Positions 23,115-33,997 of a stretch of DNA of 64,000 bases are shown here, piece after piece. This DNA comes from Topomyia yanbarensis. Lineage: Eukaryota > Arthropoda > Insecta > Diptera > Culicidae. Position 1 is the first letter of the stretch, and every line of letters begins with the position of its first letter. The translations under genes were made by a program, and so were the position numbers. The DNA lies in the NCBI RefSeq assembly GCF_030247195.1, contig NC_080671.1, positions 106,379,845 through 106,443,844 of the forward strand. The letters run 5' to 3'. The notes beneath the pieces are model-generated. The model did not search any database. It was not told the origin of the DNA and worked only from the letters and a program-made list of their open reading frames with translations.

Positions 23115-24872
23115 CAAGTTATTTTGAAGCTTAATTGCATCTATTAGAAAGCTATATTTCCATAGCCAGTATTTGCGTACAGATAGGTCATTTTGAATCC
23201 ATTAATGTAGGATGGAATACAACATTACGAATAGAACTTTTGAACGAAGGTTTATTCGAATATCGCGTTTCATATTACTTTCTATAATAGAGAATTGCAT
23301 GAAACTCTAGCCCAAATGTTTGAGCAGTCGAAAATAGTAAAACTTCAATTAGGTATATTCGATGGGATTCATCGATGTAAGTCGATCGAAAAGAAAAACA
23401 GCGTAATAATTGGATAAAATGGCCTCATTTTGAGTACTAAGGTTGTAGGTAGCTGACATTCTTAAACAGTTAAAAGTGGTTTTAAGAAGCATAATGCTTT
23501 TCTCTTTGGTTGATCATTGATTACGAGAATATTTCGTTTTTTGCTGATCTGAAGAGTAAAATAGGAATATTTCGGAAATTTCTCTTGCCGCAATAGATGA
23601 ATTTAAGACCCGCGAGAATCAAACTGACACATTTTTTCAGTGAATTAAAGTGAGTGCGAGAAACCGAGTGCTCTTTCTGTATTTCATAAAGGATTATTTT
23701 TACTCAGACGCTAATTGGAATCGAATTTTATTACTGAGGGTTATTTCGGAATGTCTGAAATATAGTTAAAACGAATAATTGATCGTAAATATGATATAAT
23801 TACGATTAAGTAAAAGATTCTTGCTGTGTTAGCGTCTGTAGCATGTATCAAAAGGGACCGCCGTTTTCTTTCCTTTCCGGTGCTCCGAAAATGCAATATC
23901 CTATAGACAAGAAAAACAGTATTAAAGCGTATGCTTCTAAATTGATTAAACTGGTTTTTCTAATAACAAAACGTCAGATAGGGGTGAAAGACCAATTTCT
24001 GTGCATCCTAAGATGCAAGTTTGTTGTTATCATTCAAATGTTTGTCAAATGAACTATGCGTCATCAGAAAGAGGAAAAAATGTAGGGGTACTTAAAAATT
24101 AAACTTACCATACGATCGATTCGCAAAGATTTCGCTATAGATGAGGCAATAGGTATCCTAGAAAAAAACGTGGTTAATATGACGAGAATAATTTTATGGT
24201 TATTGGATTACGGTCTATTCTCAGCTAGGGGTGAAAGACCAATTTCAAGATAGTATAAATTAGTTATCATTCTGCATAAGTCAAATGAACTATGCATCAT
24301 CATTGATAGATTGTTTTACAAATCGGCAGCACACGCCAATAATTACCTTTTTGGATTTCAATTGAGATTCCATCCATCCGACATTCTCGTCAGTAATCTA
24401 CAAAAAAAAAAAGACATTTGTCGATTAATACTTTAAAAAGGTGGATGAAATCAGTCGAATTTCCGTGACATTATCAGAATCCTTTTGGTTTAAAGTTTTG
24501 AAATGGGTGTAATCGATCAGCGATTATCAGATTCATTTTTTCATCATAGTCTACCTAAATTTAATAAATTGGGTGGTTACATGAGATGCTTACCAAGGTC
24601 TTCTCGCATATAAATATGACTCAGCAGTGCAGTAACATCTGTAAAGATACACACTTGGATTAGAATTTTGAATATTTCTTTTTTTTGCAACTGATATTGC
24701 TTTTTATAGAATAGTTCAGCTGGCCGTTCTTATAAACTTAATCACAATTATCAGTTTAGAAAAAAGAACAATCATCATTTTAGAGCCGAGTATATGTAGG
24801 CTACCATATTGATCAGAAAACCAAAATGTTATCCCCATAATTGAACAGTTAAGACTTGAACCAACCTTGATA
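23115..24872. other. Intergenic DNA with a diverged duplication
   Basis: No gene. AGGGGTGAAAGACCAATTTC appears at 23980 and 24228, each followed by similar sequence ending in TCAAATGAACTATGC and ATCAT, so a segment of about 85 bp has been duplicated about 248 bp apart and has diverged. Several AAATTTC and ATTC repeats occur nearby without clear ends. Confidence 0.45.
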
Positions 24873-25745
24873 TCATCCCGATGGTTTCCGGAACTTTCCT
24901 TGTACAAAAATCCTAGGTACATCAATGTTCTCCTTGGGATTGACTGTCCTTCGGTAGATGTAACTGTTCGTGACCACTTCGAAACCAGCCTTTCGGAACA
25001 AGCCACCCACTTCATCTTCGGCAAAGTAGTAACTCCTAGTTCCGTCCTGTCGCATGTAGAAATTTTCGGCTATTTTGTGTCCTGGCTTGAATCTTAACTG
25101 AGCCATATCGTATAAACCGTAATCCCGAAACAGTACCATCCCGCCAGGTTTCATCAACCGAAAAATGTTCCCAACAACCGCGTCAAATTTATCCGGGTGG
25201 ATCGCCGATAGGACGAAAATGAGCGTCGCTATATTCAAGCTGCTTTCGCCAAGCATTTCGAATACTTGATCCGTGGTAATGTCGCATGGGAAAGCCATCA
25301 TGTACTGTTCATCATACAGGTTATGTTGCTTTACCAGCTCAATTGCACGTGGCGAGAGGTCACAAGCGTAGACAAAATAATCTCGATGACCTTCTTCGAT
25401 TAGCGGAAAAACGAGATTACCTACACCACAGCCGATTTCTAGCAACGTTTTCGCGCTTCCGGTGGAAATACCACTCCCATCGGAAAGTAGCTCTTCAAAC
25501 TCACGTGTTGTCCAGTGACGATCTTTGAAAAATCTAGTCTCGTTCCGCTTGTAGAAAAGGTCCCAGTGTTTGCGTGCATCCAATTCTAGTTTGCGGGCAT
25601 GGAAATCCGAAACCATCCGCTTATTTTGCTCTTCCAAGTGAGCTTTTTCATCATCGGTAAGGACTTTAGCAGCGCTTGTTGCAACATCGCCGAGATTGAA
25701 GGACCCATGCTTGGGTTTGGCATGCGGATCTTCGTTTGCTGACAT
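24873..25745 (-). CDS. METTL6: METTL6-type tRNA N3-methylcytidine methyltransferase
   Basis: Members of this family use S-adenosylmethionine to methylate C32 of tRNAs; METTL6 acts on serine tRNAs together with seryl-tRNA synthetase. The frame of 290 residues has the family signature WDLFYKRNETRFFKDRHWTT (61-80), SAM motif I LLEIGCGVGN (101-110), the acidic residue in YACDLSPRA (126-134), FVLSAIHPDKF (177-187), FRDYGLYD (206-213) and MRQDGTRSYYF (231-241). These match METTL6 more closely than METTL2/8, which carry an extra N-terminal region. The start Met gives a normal length. No introns are seen. The gene appears intact. Partner and substrate are known from the family, not from this sequence. 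Confidence 0.9.
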   Translation of the reverse strand: MSANEDPHAKPKHGSFNLGDVATSAAKVLTDDEKAHLEEQNKRMVSDFHARKLELDARKHWDLFYKRNETRFFKDRHWTTREFEELLSDGSGISTGSAKTLLEIGCGVGNLVFPLIEEGHRDYFVYACDLSPRAIELVKQHNLYDEQYMMAFPCDITTDQVFEMLGESSLNIATLIFVLSAIHPDKFDAVVGNIFRLMKPGGMVLFRDYGLYDMAQLRFKPGHKIAENFYMRQDGTRSYYFAEDEVGGLFRKAGFEVVTNSYIYRRTVNPKENIDVPRIFVQGKFRKPSG

Positions 25746-26113
25746 TGTCCGTTTACCAACACGTGGGTCAATATGACCTCCGATATGGTAACATCACCTA
25801 ACCATTTTGTATAATTTTCGCGAAAACTCACTGAAAACAGGACTAAAGCTAAAAATTGTTCCAACTTCAACGATGGTTCAAAACGAAATGGACGATTTCT
25901 GAAAGTGCTTTCACCAGAATGTCAAAAGCTTCACATTCGTTTACAGCTAGGATAGGATCCGCCAGCTCTGTCTTCTGTTTTTGAACCAATTCTGAACCAG
26001 CTCGTGATTGGACGAAAGTGACATAGGCAAACCTTCGGCTTGGAAACTAAAAGTACCAAAGGGCTGCTTGGAAGTGTTGTCATATTGTGATATCAAACAT
26101 AAAACGACGATTG
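25746..26113. promoter_or_regulatory. 5' flank of METTL6
   Basis: Non-coding DNA between the METTL6 start and the Harbinger-like terminal repeat at 26117. It should hold the METTL6 promoter. No core promoter motif was clear. Confidence 0.3.
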
Positions 26114-26116
26114 TTA

Positions 26117-26340
26117 AGGTTCCCCCACACTGACGCGATTTTGTCGCAGCGATTGCGAAAATTTCGCGAAGCGACTTGTCGCTAGCAACTCTGCTCATGG
26201 CGACAGATGTGCGCTCCCATACTGACGCGAACTTTTCGCGTCGGCTGTTGCGAAATTGCAGCGATTTTTGAACAATCGCTGCGTGCGAGCATTGTGTCAC
26301 AGTCGCTGGGTGTTCGCCAGATATTCAAGATGGCGCAGAC
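26117..26340. repeat. Left terminal inverted repeat of the Harbinger-like block
   Basis: Contains the terminal motif and a second internal CATACTGACGCGAACTTTTC about 100 bp inside, so the end has subterminal repeats of GACGCGA and TCGCG words. Confidence 0.6.
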
Positions 26341-26403
26341 TAATCAACTATTGTCATTTGGCGCATCTCAACTTTACATAAGTTGACCAGAATTCCGAAA
26401 AAA

Positions 26404-26528
26404 ATGAATATAGTTATACGAAAAAAATCGCCTAAATTTCAAAACCAAACTGATGGACGCTTCTATACCACTACCAAGTCCAACAAAACTATTTGAAAAC
26501 GAAGATTACATACCGTGTGAAAGCCAGG
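26404..26528 (+). pseudogene. Possible first exon of an unidentified gene
   Basis: An open frame starts at ATG 26404 and again at ATG 26453 (MDASIPLPSPTKLFENEDYI) and reaches CAG followed by GTAAAT, a plausible splice donor, near 26529. It lies on the same strand as the ORF remnant at 28960-29401 and the CC2D2A-like fragment. A link between them is inference only. Confidence 0.3.
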
Positions 26529-26726
26529 TAAATCGAATAAATACTGGAGCGGTAAAATTGAATTGAAAGTAGGGTGGTTAGAGCTATTTAGGGTAAGGTG
26601 GGGCAAATCCGACCTAGTAAATGGTTTTGGCTGTAAAATGCACATTTTACATCGGATCAAGTCGTTTTATATACCAAATTAAAGGTTAGACTTCTGGGCA
26701 ACTTTCTGTATATAGCATTTTATTTA

Positions 26727-28074
26727 TTTTTTCCCTTTTTTATTTCGACTATGTTAGTCACATTTTCTTTTTTACGTTTTAACGACATTCAATTAGCTAG
26801 AGATTACTGGGTAGGGAAAGTTATGAAACTTAGAGCCATAGTACTCAAGTGAGAGCAAGGATGTGAAGTAAACAGATCGGAAAACTAGAAGTGGCAGGGT
26901 CATTAGAACAGGCTTAATATCGTGCGGGCTTAATTTTTGCCTTCTGATAATGAGGGTCGAGCTTAGGCAGAATAACTACGAATCACCCGAGTTCACTATC
27001 ATGTGTCCTTGATAAAGGTAGACGTATCTATCTTTACCGTGACAACCGGCAAAAATTAAGCCACGCAAGATCACCACTGAAAACCTGTCGACGATTAGCA
27101 TCAATCTGAATGATGATTGCTGCTGTTCATCTCTGTATGCCTTTTGAATGCCGGGATAGATTTTTATTAGACTATTGTCACTGTTCTTACAGTCGTGGCG
27201 GGTTTGCTACATTGTGTAAGGAAATGGCTGTGTCTACAGCGGCTACCCACCGCTGCCGATGGATTCCCATCAGTTTCTTTTTCTTTTTTCCCTTTTTTAT
27301 TTCGACTATGTTAGTCACATTTTCTTTTTACGTTTTAACGACATTCAATTAGCTAGAGATTACTGGGTAGGGAAAGTTATGAAACTTAGAGCCATAGTAC
27401 TCAAGTGAGAGCAAGGATGTGAAGTAAACAGATCGGAAAACTAGAAGTGGCAGGGTCATTAGAACCCATTCCCTACCCAGTAATCTCTAGCTAATTGAAT
27501 GTCGTTAAAACGTAAAAAAGAAAATGTGACTAACATAGTCGAAATAAAAAAGGGAAAAAAGAAAAAGAAACTGATGGGAATCCATCGGCAGCGGTGGGTA
27601 GCCGCTGTAGACACAGCCATTTCCTTACACAATGTAGCAAACCCGCCACGACTGTAAGAACAGTGACAATAGTCTAATAAAAATCTATCCCGGCATTCAA
27701 AAGGCATACAGAGATGAACAGCAGCAATCATCATTCAGATTGATGCTAATCGTCGACAGGTTTTCAGTGGTGATCTTGCGTGGCTTAATTTTTGCCGGTT
27801 GTCACGGTAAAGATAGATAGTCTACCTTTATCAAGGACACATGATAGTGAACTCGGGTGATTCGTAGTTATTCTGCCTAAGCTCGACCCTCATTATCAGA
27901 AGGCAAAAATTAAGCCCGCACGATATTAGACCTGTTCTAATGGCCCTGCCACTTCTAGTTTTCCGATCTGTTTACTTCACATCCTTGCTCTCACTTGAGT
28001 ACTATGGCTCTAGGTTTCATAACTTTCCCTACCCAGTAATCTCTAGCTAATTGAATGTCGTTAAAACGTAAAAA
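26727..28074. repeat. 1.35-kb palindromic insertion with 13-bp target duplications
   Basis: AGCATTTTATTTA borders the insert on both sides (26714-26726 and 28075-28087). Inside, 26768 to about 27366 is inverse to about 27469-28074 with very few differences. The left arm also contains a direct repeat of about 180 bp (26731-26915 and 27287-27465; shared word GACATTCAATTAGCTAGAGA). Each arm carries GGGCTTAATTTTTGCC opposed to GGCAAAAATTAAGCC. Both outer ends are homopolymer-like (T run left, A run right). Confidence 0.75.
27110..27352 (+). other. 80-codon ORF in the left palindrome arm
   Basis: The frame (MMIAAVHLCMPFECRDRF...) is present again on the minus strand at 27459-27734 because the arms are inverse copies. 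It has no recognised domain. Preservation in both arms reflects the near identity of the arms, so it is weak evidence for coding. Confidence 0.25.
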
Positions 28075-28206
28075 AGCATTTTATTTAGATCTTCGGAATA
28101 TCTTGAGATACAAGCGTTTTACAAAAATGTTCATTTTTGCTGCTTTCAAAAATGGTGGGGTAAATCCGACCCCCTATGTTTTTGGTTGATTTAGTGCGGA
28201 TATTAC

Positions 28207-28413
28207 TCAAATTTTATGGTTTTTCAATGATAGATAAATGAATGTTGTGTTATTGAATTGTAACATGAAGAAAATGGAGTTCAATATTAATGTTGGAATG
28301 CTAAAATCACGAGCAGTAGCACGTAATGATATTCCCATTTGCATCGGAGCAATTGCTTGACGAATACTATAATCATCACGTTTTTGTGTCTTTCGTTTGT
28401 TACTATGAACCAT
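28207..28413 (-). pseudogene. Remnant of pogo-like transposase, psq-type HTH
   Basis: The first 45 codons (KRKTQKRDDYSIRQAIAPMQ, then GISLRATARDFSIPTLIL) follow the Pipsqueak-type helix-turn-helix that opens pogo and CENP-B-like transposases and binds the TIRs. The frame then ends in low-complexity sequence. The DDE catalytic part is absent. Confidence 0.55.
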
Positions 28414-28959
28414 TTTGCATAAAAATAATAAATAATAACAATAAAAATATATTTCAATTTGATAAATAAAAATTTTCTTAGCAAAAAAGCGGTCGGATTT
28501 ACCCCAATATTTTGAGGTCGGATTTGCCCCACCGTGTCATTTTTCTTTACGATGCAATTAAAAAATATATGAAAAAGGTTGAACTAAATTCATCTAAGTA
28601 CTTTGTAGGACTTAAATCAAAGATTTTAAATCCACTTACATTTATTATGTAATCACTTTAAGAATCAGAAATATCCTGTAGTCAATGATGCACAAAAGTC
28701 AAATAAAAAATTGTAAAAACACACTTTTTGTTGTATGAGCATCTTAATGTAGACTAATAAAATACTGTCATACCACCATTATGATTATTTTCGATGCACT
28801 ACACGACAACATTGATATTAGTTCGCGTAGTGCTTCTGATTTTCGGTAACAGAGGGTGGTCGGGTTTACCCAACGGTCGGATTTGCCCCACCTTACCCTA
28901 CTATAATCCAGTGCTTCAAGTCCTTCGAGAATAAAAAATATTCCAAAGCGGACTCATCT

Positions 28960-29401
28960 TTCCAAAGAGCTGATCGAAAAATAGTTCGACGAACCCAACA
29001 ATTCCGCCGTAGAAGAATTAGTGAAAGCATTGGAAAAAAGAAACGTCGGTAATAATACGGATGATGAGAAAGGCCTCCCGGAAAAGGACGATCATTTCTT
29101 GTTCAACGAAGATGTTTTAGCATTTTGTTTGAGGGAAGAAATTAACGCCAATGAACGGTTGAACATGTTATGCCAAAGATTCCATAACAATCTGAAAAAT
29201 AAGAATATAAAATTCATACCGCAAATCGAGCGGGAGAATGAAGTTCCCCACAACATAAAGATAATCGATGAAATCTTGGGTACGGACTCGATCGGAATTC
29301 CCATGCGATCAGATGATAATCATGTTTCTTCAACTGGACGAATAAATAGCAACCTCTCGTCGAGCAAGTTCTGTATGTTGGTTAACGGTATAACCCAATA
29401 G
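28960..29401 (+). pseudogene. Unidentified ORF with upstream in-frame stop
   Basis: The 126-codon frame from ATG 29021 to TAG is charged and asparagine-rich (NANERLNMLCQRFHNNLKNK, FIPQIERENEVPHNIKIIDE). The same frame extends upstream past a TAG (KELIEK-stop-FDEPNN) into similar sequence, so a longer reading frame has probably been broken. Helix-forming content is high. No family was recognised. It may be part of the same decayed gene as the CC2D2A-like piece at 36 kb, separated by the LINE insertion. Confidence 0.35.
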
Positions 29402-29441
29402 AGCAAGTGCACATCAAATCAAAATATACTCACACTAGCTT

Positions 29442-29598
29442 TGTTCCAGTACAAGGAAATCACTCCGGAGTAAACAGGAGCAAAAAATTCTTGCTCCTTT
29501 TTACTCCGGTTTGCTACCAGAAGAAGAAAAAAAAGAAGAAGAGAGTAAAGGAACGATTTTCTCCGGAGTACTTCCAGTTTCTCCTGGAACAGACCTAC
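29442..29598. repeat. Foldback repeat around ACTCCGGAGTAAA
   Basis: GTTCCAGTACAAGGAAATCA at the left is partly inverse to the right side ending in CTCCTGGAAC, with ACTCCGGAGT or CTCCGGAGTA on both sides. A partial second copy (TTCCAGTACCGAGTAAATTG) lies at 39813. Confidence 0.4.
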
Positions 29599-29984
29599 TG
29601 ATAGCTGCTCAATTTCTCACGAGTATATGTACATGTATCTGTCCGCCTAGATTGAGAGAACATTCGAAATCAAAACCCCACTGCTTCTGGTCGGATATAC
29701 GCGCAGCAACGACGAATCATCTGAATACACCTCTATCGAAGACTGCATATCAAGAAGACTGCTAACTCTGTCCAGAATCTGGAGACAGTAACAGCAACGC
29801 CACTTGCGGGTAAAGGTGGTACTTCCCATAGTGATGCACACACACATATACACTTTTACATTAAGCTTCCTACCTTCAGACAATAGAGGTGCTGTAACCT
29901 CTGTCGCTTCTCGTTTGTATGGGGGAAGGAAAGAGATATCAGTCTTCTTAATATGTAGTCTTCGCCTCTATGCTAACCGGATCT

Positions 29985-30015
29985 AATTTATTGATTTATT
30001 GATTTATTGATTTTC
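29985..30015 (-). repeat. CR1 3'-terminal 8-base microsatellite
   Basis: Three to four units of ATAAATCA (minus strand) at the extreme 3' end of the LINE. CR1 elements end in short tandem octamers instead of poly(A). Confidence 0.65.
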
Positions 30016-30203
30016 CATCTGACCTACATGGTCTACATGAAATATGGAATGAGGAAAAGCCCATTTGCAGTTAGTGTGACACCCTCCAAATGGGCGTAAA
30101 AACCTCATTATCTTTTCACACATACACATTAAACAATATTGCACGTTAAATTACATTACATTACTTAATTAATAATACATCTAACAAATCAAAATCTAAT
30201 GCA

Positions 30204-33200
30204 CTAAGTCAACCGCTTAAGCCTATTTCTAAAAATATCACATGAAACAGAGAAGTCAAAAAATTCATACACACTATTAAAAATACTACACATCGCCCTT
30301 ACGGGTTCGTTCTGTCCATAATTAGTACTTTGATAGTCGAGTCTTAGAAAATCCCACGATCTTAAGCTTCTAGGGGGTGCGTTTACATTTATCTGTGAAA
30401 GTATATTTGGGGCATCTATTTCACCTGTTAGAACTTTTCCTACAAACACTGCTCTGGAGATATTTCGTCTTTTTGAAAGGGTGTCCATATCAAGCAAACG
30501 ACAACGATCAATGTAAGGTGGCAGCTCTATCGGGTTGCGCCATGGCAGAGATTTAAGAGCAAATCGGAGAAATCTAGCTTGTATAGATTCAATCCTGTTA
30601 ATCCAGATACTCGCATACGGACACCAGATGATAGCTGAAGCTTCCAGGACAGAGCGAACGAGAGAGAAATACAGTGCTCTCAGGCAATATGGATCAGTAA
30701 ACTCTTTGGCTATTCTGATGATAAAACCAAGGTTGCTGTTGGCTTTCGCAATGATGTGGGAATAGTGATCTCTGAACGTCAATTTAGAATCCAGCAGTAT
30801 TCCAAGGTCCCTGACAACTGACACTCTTTCAAGTGTTTTCCCTGAGATAGTATAACACCACAAGATTGGATTTTTTTTACGCGTGAAAGAAATTACTGAG
30901 CATTTAGATACACTGAGAGTCAACCGGTTTCGAGCACACCAGTTGCAAAACTCATCTAGTTGTCGCTGTAGTTCGATGCAGTCCAATTCAGATCGTACAA
31001 TGAGGAACAGTTTAAGGTCATCTGCATAGATAAGTTTGCATCCTGGTGGAAGGATATAACAAACGTCATTGAAGAATAAGGAGAACAGCAAGGGTCCGAG
31101 ATTACTACCCTGGGGTACACCTGATAAATTTATGAAGTTGTGTGATTCGATATTTCCTAGTTTGACAGAGAGGGTACGGCCAACAAGGTATGACTCCAGC
31201 CACTTAGTGAAGTTGAGTGAGGCACCCAGCCTTTCTATTTTCGCCAGTAGAAGCGAGTGATCAACACGATCAAACGCTGCTTTAAGGTCAGTATAAATAG
31301 TATCTACTTGTGCTCCGCCTTCCATACTTTTAATACAATGTGAAGTGAACTGTGCTAAGTTCGTTGATGTTGATCTACCTGGGAAGAACCCATGTTGATC
31401 CGTCGATATATATGTTTTGGCTTCCCGGAACAACACATTGCTTACTAAAATTTCGAACAGCTTAGAGCCCGCACAGAGAGAGGTTATGCCTCGATAATTT
31501 GCTATGTCCTGCTTATCACCTTTTTTAAAGACAGGAAACATAACTGACTTTTTCCAACACAGAGGAAACGTCCCTTGCGACAACGATTGATTAAAGATCA
31601 GTTTTAGAGGAGCAGAAAGGGCTCTAGCGCATCTTTTTAAAATAATAGCAGGAATCCCATCTGGACCAGCCGATGTCGAGGATTTCAATTTTTCAATGGC
31701 AGCAACAATATCTTCTTCGGAAAAACGGATGCTACCTAGATTCATCACGTCACTGGGAACATCGCGTAGTCCGATTTCAACCTGTACTGGAGTAGTCGGA
31801 ACTGTTTCAAATGCACTCGAAAAATGTTTTGCAAACATGTTACAAATGCCACGAGTCGTATTAGAACTTTCATTAGCTAAAGTCATACTGGAAGGAAGTC
31901 CGCTCTCCTTGCGCTTCCCGTTAACAAAAGACCAGAAACGTTTGGGGTTTCGCTCAAGGTTAGATTGCATTTGTAGCACGTGCCGAGAATAGAGGAAGCG
32001 GTTATAAGCTTTGTAACTGTTGCTGGCGTAAATGAATTCACGTTTTGTATTGGGATTCCGTCGATTGGTATAGTGACGAAGCGCGGCTGCTCTCAGTCGT
32101 TTAAGTTCTCGAAGTCGTCGATTGGACCAAAGTGGTTTCTGTCTAGGACGCGGTGCTGGGACATATATTTCAAACAGTTGTATCAGTATCGACGAAAATA
32201 TTTCTACTGCGTCATTTACATCGGTTGCACTGTTAAGCGAGGTAATCCAGTCAATAGTTTGCAGTGAGTTGTTGAGTCCAAGAAAATCAGTTTTTGAAAA
32301 GTTATATTTGAAATCTTCCAGCATCTCATCAAAAATAACCTGTCGTGGACAGGTCTGCTCAACTAAGAGGGGCGGATGATGGGAATCTATATTAACGAGT
32401 GGTTCATCTGCTTGGTACACATGACAGTTCATGTATGCGTCTGCGTTTATGAATAGAAGATCCAACGTGCGATTTCGTCCGTTCTTAATCGTACACATTT
32501 GCAGCATGTTCAGTAGAGACATCCCGTCTAGTAAAGCACTGCTGGATCTCGAAAGGGATGAGTCAGAGGGGTCGGCATAGGCGTAGCCGAAGGAAGTGCT
32601 TTTCCAGACAAGACCAGGCTGGTTGTAATCTCCGAATAACAAGTGAGAGGTTTGGGGTTCTAGCGAATTGGCGATGTCGAGTGCAGATTGAATGTGATTT
32701 TGAATAACGTTTATGTTATCTGCGGAGTCCGGAGGAAGATATACGACGCCCACACATGTGTTAGTACCCTGGCTATTAATGTTTACCCAGAGTTGTTCTA
32801 GACCTCTATTGTCATAACTCTTTTGTTTAGATGCTAACCGATTGGAAACAGCTATAAGTACACCACCACCCTTTTTTTACCAGCAGCGATCGGGTCACGG
32901 TCGTTACGATATACCGAATATCTAGGTCCGAATAGCTGCAGCGAGTTGATTTCGTCGTTCAGCCATGTTTCTGTCAGGATAATGACATCATGTTCTGCGT
33001 CGGATACAGCTACGAACAGCTCATCGATCTTTGTGCGTAGTCCTCTCACGTTCTGATAGTACATTTTGAGTTGACTTTTACATGGAGAAACAGTCTTGAG
33101 GTCATCATTATACGGATTGCGGATGGCTAGATGAATATCAGCTACGGAGCCGGAAGTAGGTTGTTCAACGGTAGACTGGAACCGAAAATTATTTTGAGGG

Positions 33201-33991
33201 GGTGCAGTATCGTAGGTAACTTCGAGAGGACATATACCCTCTTTGGCTTTACCTGGAGAAACAGTCTTGTGGTCATCATTGTACGGATTGCGGATGGCTA
33301 GATGAATATCAGCTACAGAGCCGGAAGTAGGTTGTTCAACGGTAGACTGGAACCGAAAATTATTTTGAGGAGGTGCAGTATCGTAGGTAACTTCGGGAGG
33401 ACATATACCCTCTTTGGCTTTACCTGGAGAAACAGTCTTGCGGTCATCATTATACGGATTGCGGATGGCTAGATGAATATCAGCTACGGAGCCGGAAGTA
33501 GGTTGTTCAACGGTAGACTGGAACCGAAAATTATTTTGAGGGGGTGCAGTATCGTAGATAACTTCGGGAGGACATATACCCTCTTTGGCTTTACCTGGAG
33601 AAACAGTCTTGCGGTCATCATTATATGGATTGCGGATGGCTAGACGAATATCAGCTACGGAGCCGGAAGTAGGTTGTTCAACGGTAGACTGGAACCAGAA
33701 ATTATTTTGAGGGGGTGCAGTATCGTAGGTAACTTCGGGAGGACATATACCCTCTTTGGCTTTACCTGGAGAAACAGTCTTGTGGTCATCATTATACGGA
33801 TTGCGGATGGCTAGATGAATATCAGCTGCGGAGCCGGAAGTAGGTTGTTCAACGGTAGACTGGAACCGAAAATTATTTTGAGGGGGTGCAGTATCGTAGG
33901 TAACTTCGGGAGGACATATACCATCTTTGGCTTTACCTGGAGAAACTGTCGTGCAGTCATCATCATTTGGATTGCGGATGGCTAGCTTCAT
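30204..33991 (-). pseudogene. CR1-like ORF2: endonuclease-RT, broken by one frameshift
   Basis: The frame opens at ATG 33991, six nt after the ORF1 stop. Residues 1 to about 300 are tandem 57-residue repeats (a separate entry covers them). The endonuclease then begins (MYYQNVRGLRTKIDEL, ILTETWLND, and past the break LLFGDYNQPGLVW). At an A7 run (32870-32876 on the plus strand) the frame changes; one extra A would restore continuity from AAGKK into GGGVLIAVSNR. The rest is open for 849 residues, with RT motifs GPDGIPAIILK, DLKAAFDRVDHSL, GVPQGSNLGPLLFS and YADDLKLFL (about residue 575 of this part). Only this single-base break prevents an intact polyprotein. Confidence 0.8.
33093..33990 (-). 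repeat. 171-bp tandem repeat inside LINE ORF2 (five units plus part)
   Basis: Unit starts (plus-strand GTCTTG or equivalent) fall at 33093, 33264, 33435, 33606, 33777 and 33948, exactly 171 bp apart. That is 57 codons, so the frame is kept. Each unit reads LAIRNPYNDD, KTVSPGKAKEGICPPEVTYD, TAPPQNNFRFQSTVEQPTSG with few changes. The array sits between the ORF2 start and the endonuclease domain. Confidence 0.9.
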
Positions 33992-33997
33992 TGGTTG

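Larger units (their letters stand above)
26591..28898. mobile_element. Pogo-like element with TIR GGGTAAGGTGGGGCAAATCC
   Basis: GGGTAAGGTGGGGCAAATCC at the left end and its inverse GGATTTGCCCCACCTTACCC at the right end are bordered by TA on both sides. Internal copies of GGGGTAAATCCGACC (28154) and GGTCGGATTTGCCCCACC (28517) repeat the terminal motif. A remnant of a psq-type helix-turn-helix frame lies inside on the minus strand. The TA target plus psq motif points to the pogo branch of Tc1/mariner. The original element was about 0.95 kb; the rest is the nested palindrome. Confidence 0.7.

Noticed and set aside
24716..25024. Minus ORF of 102 codons overlapping the METTL6 3' end
   Set aside because: Alternative frame; METTL6 frame carries all family motifs.
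33093..33990. CRISPR-like array
   Set aside because: Units are 171-bp head-to-tail coding repeats without unique spacers, in a eukaryotic LINE.
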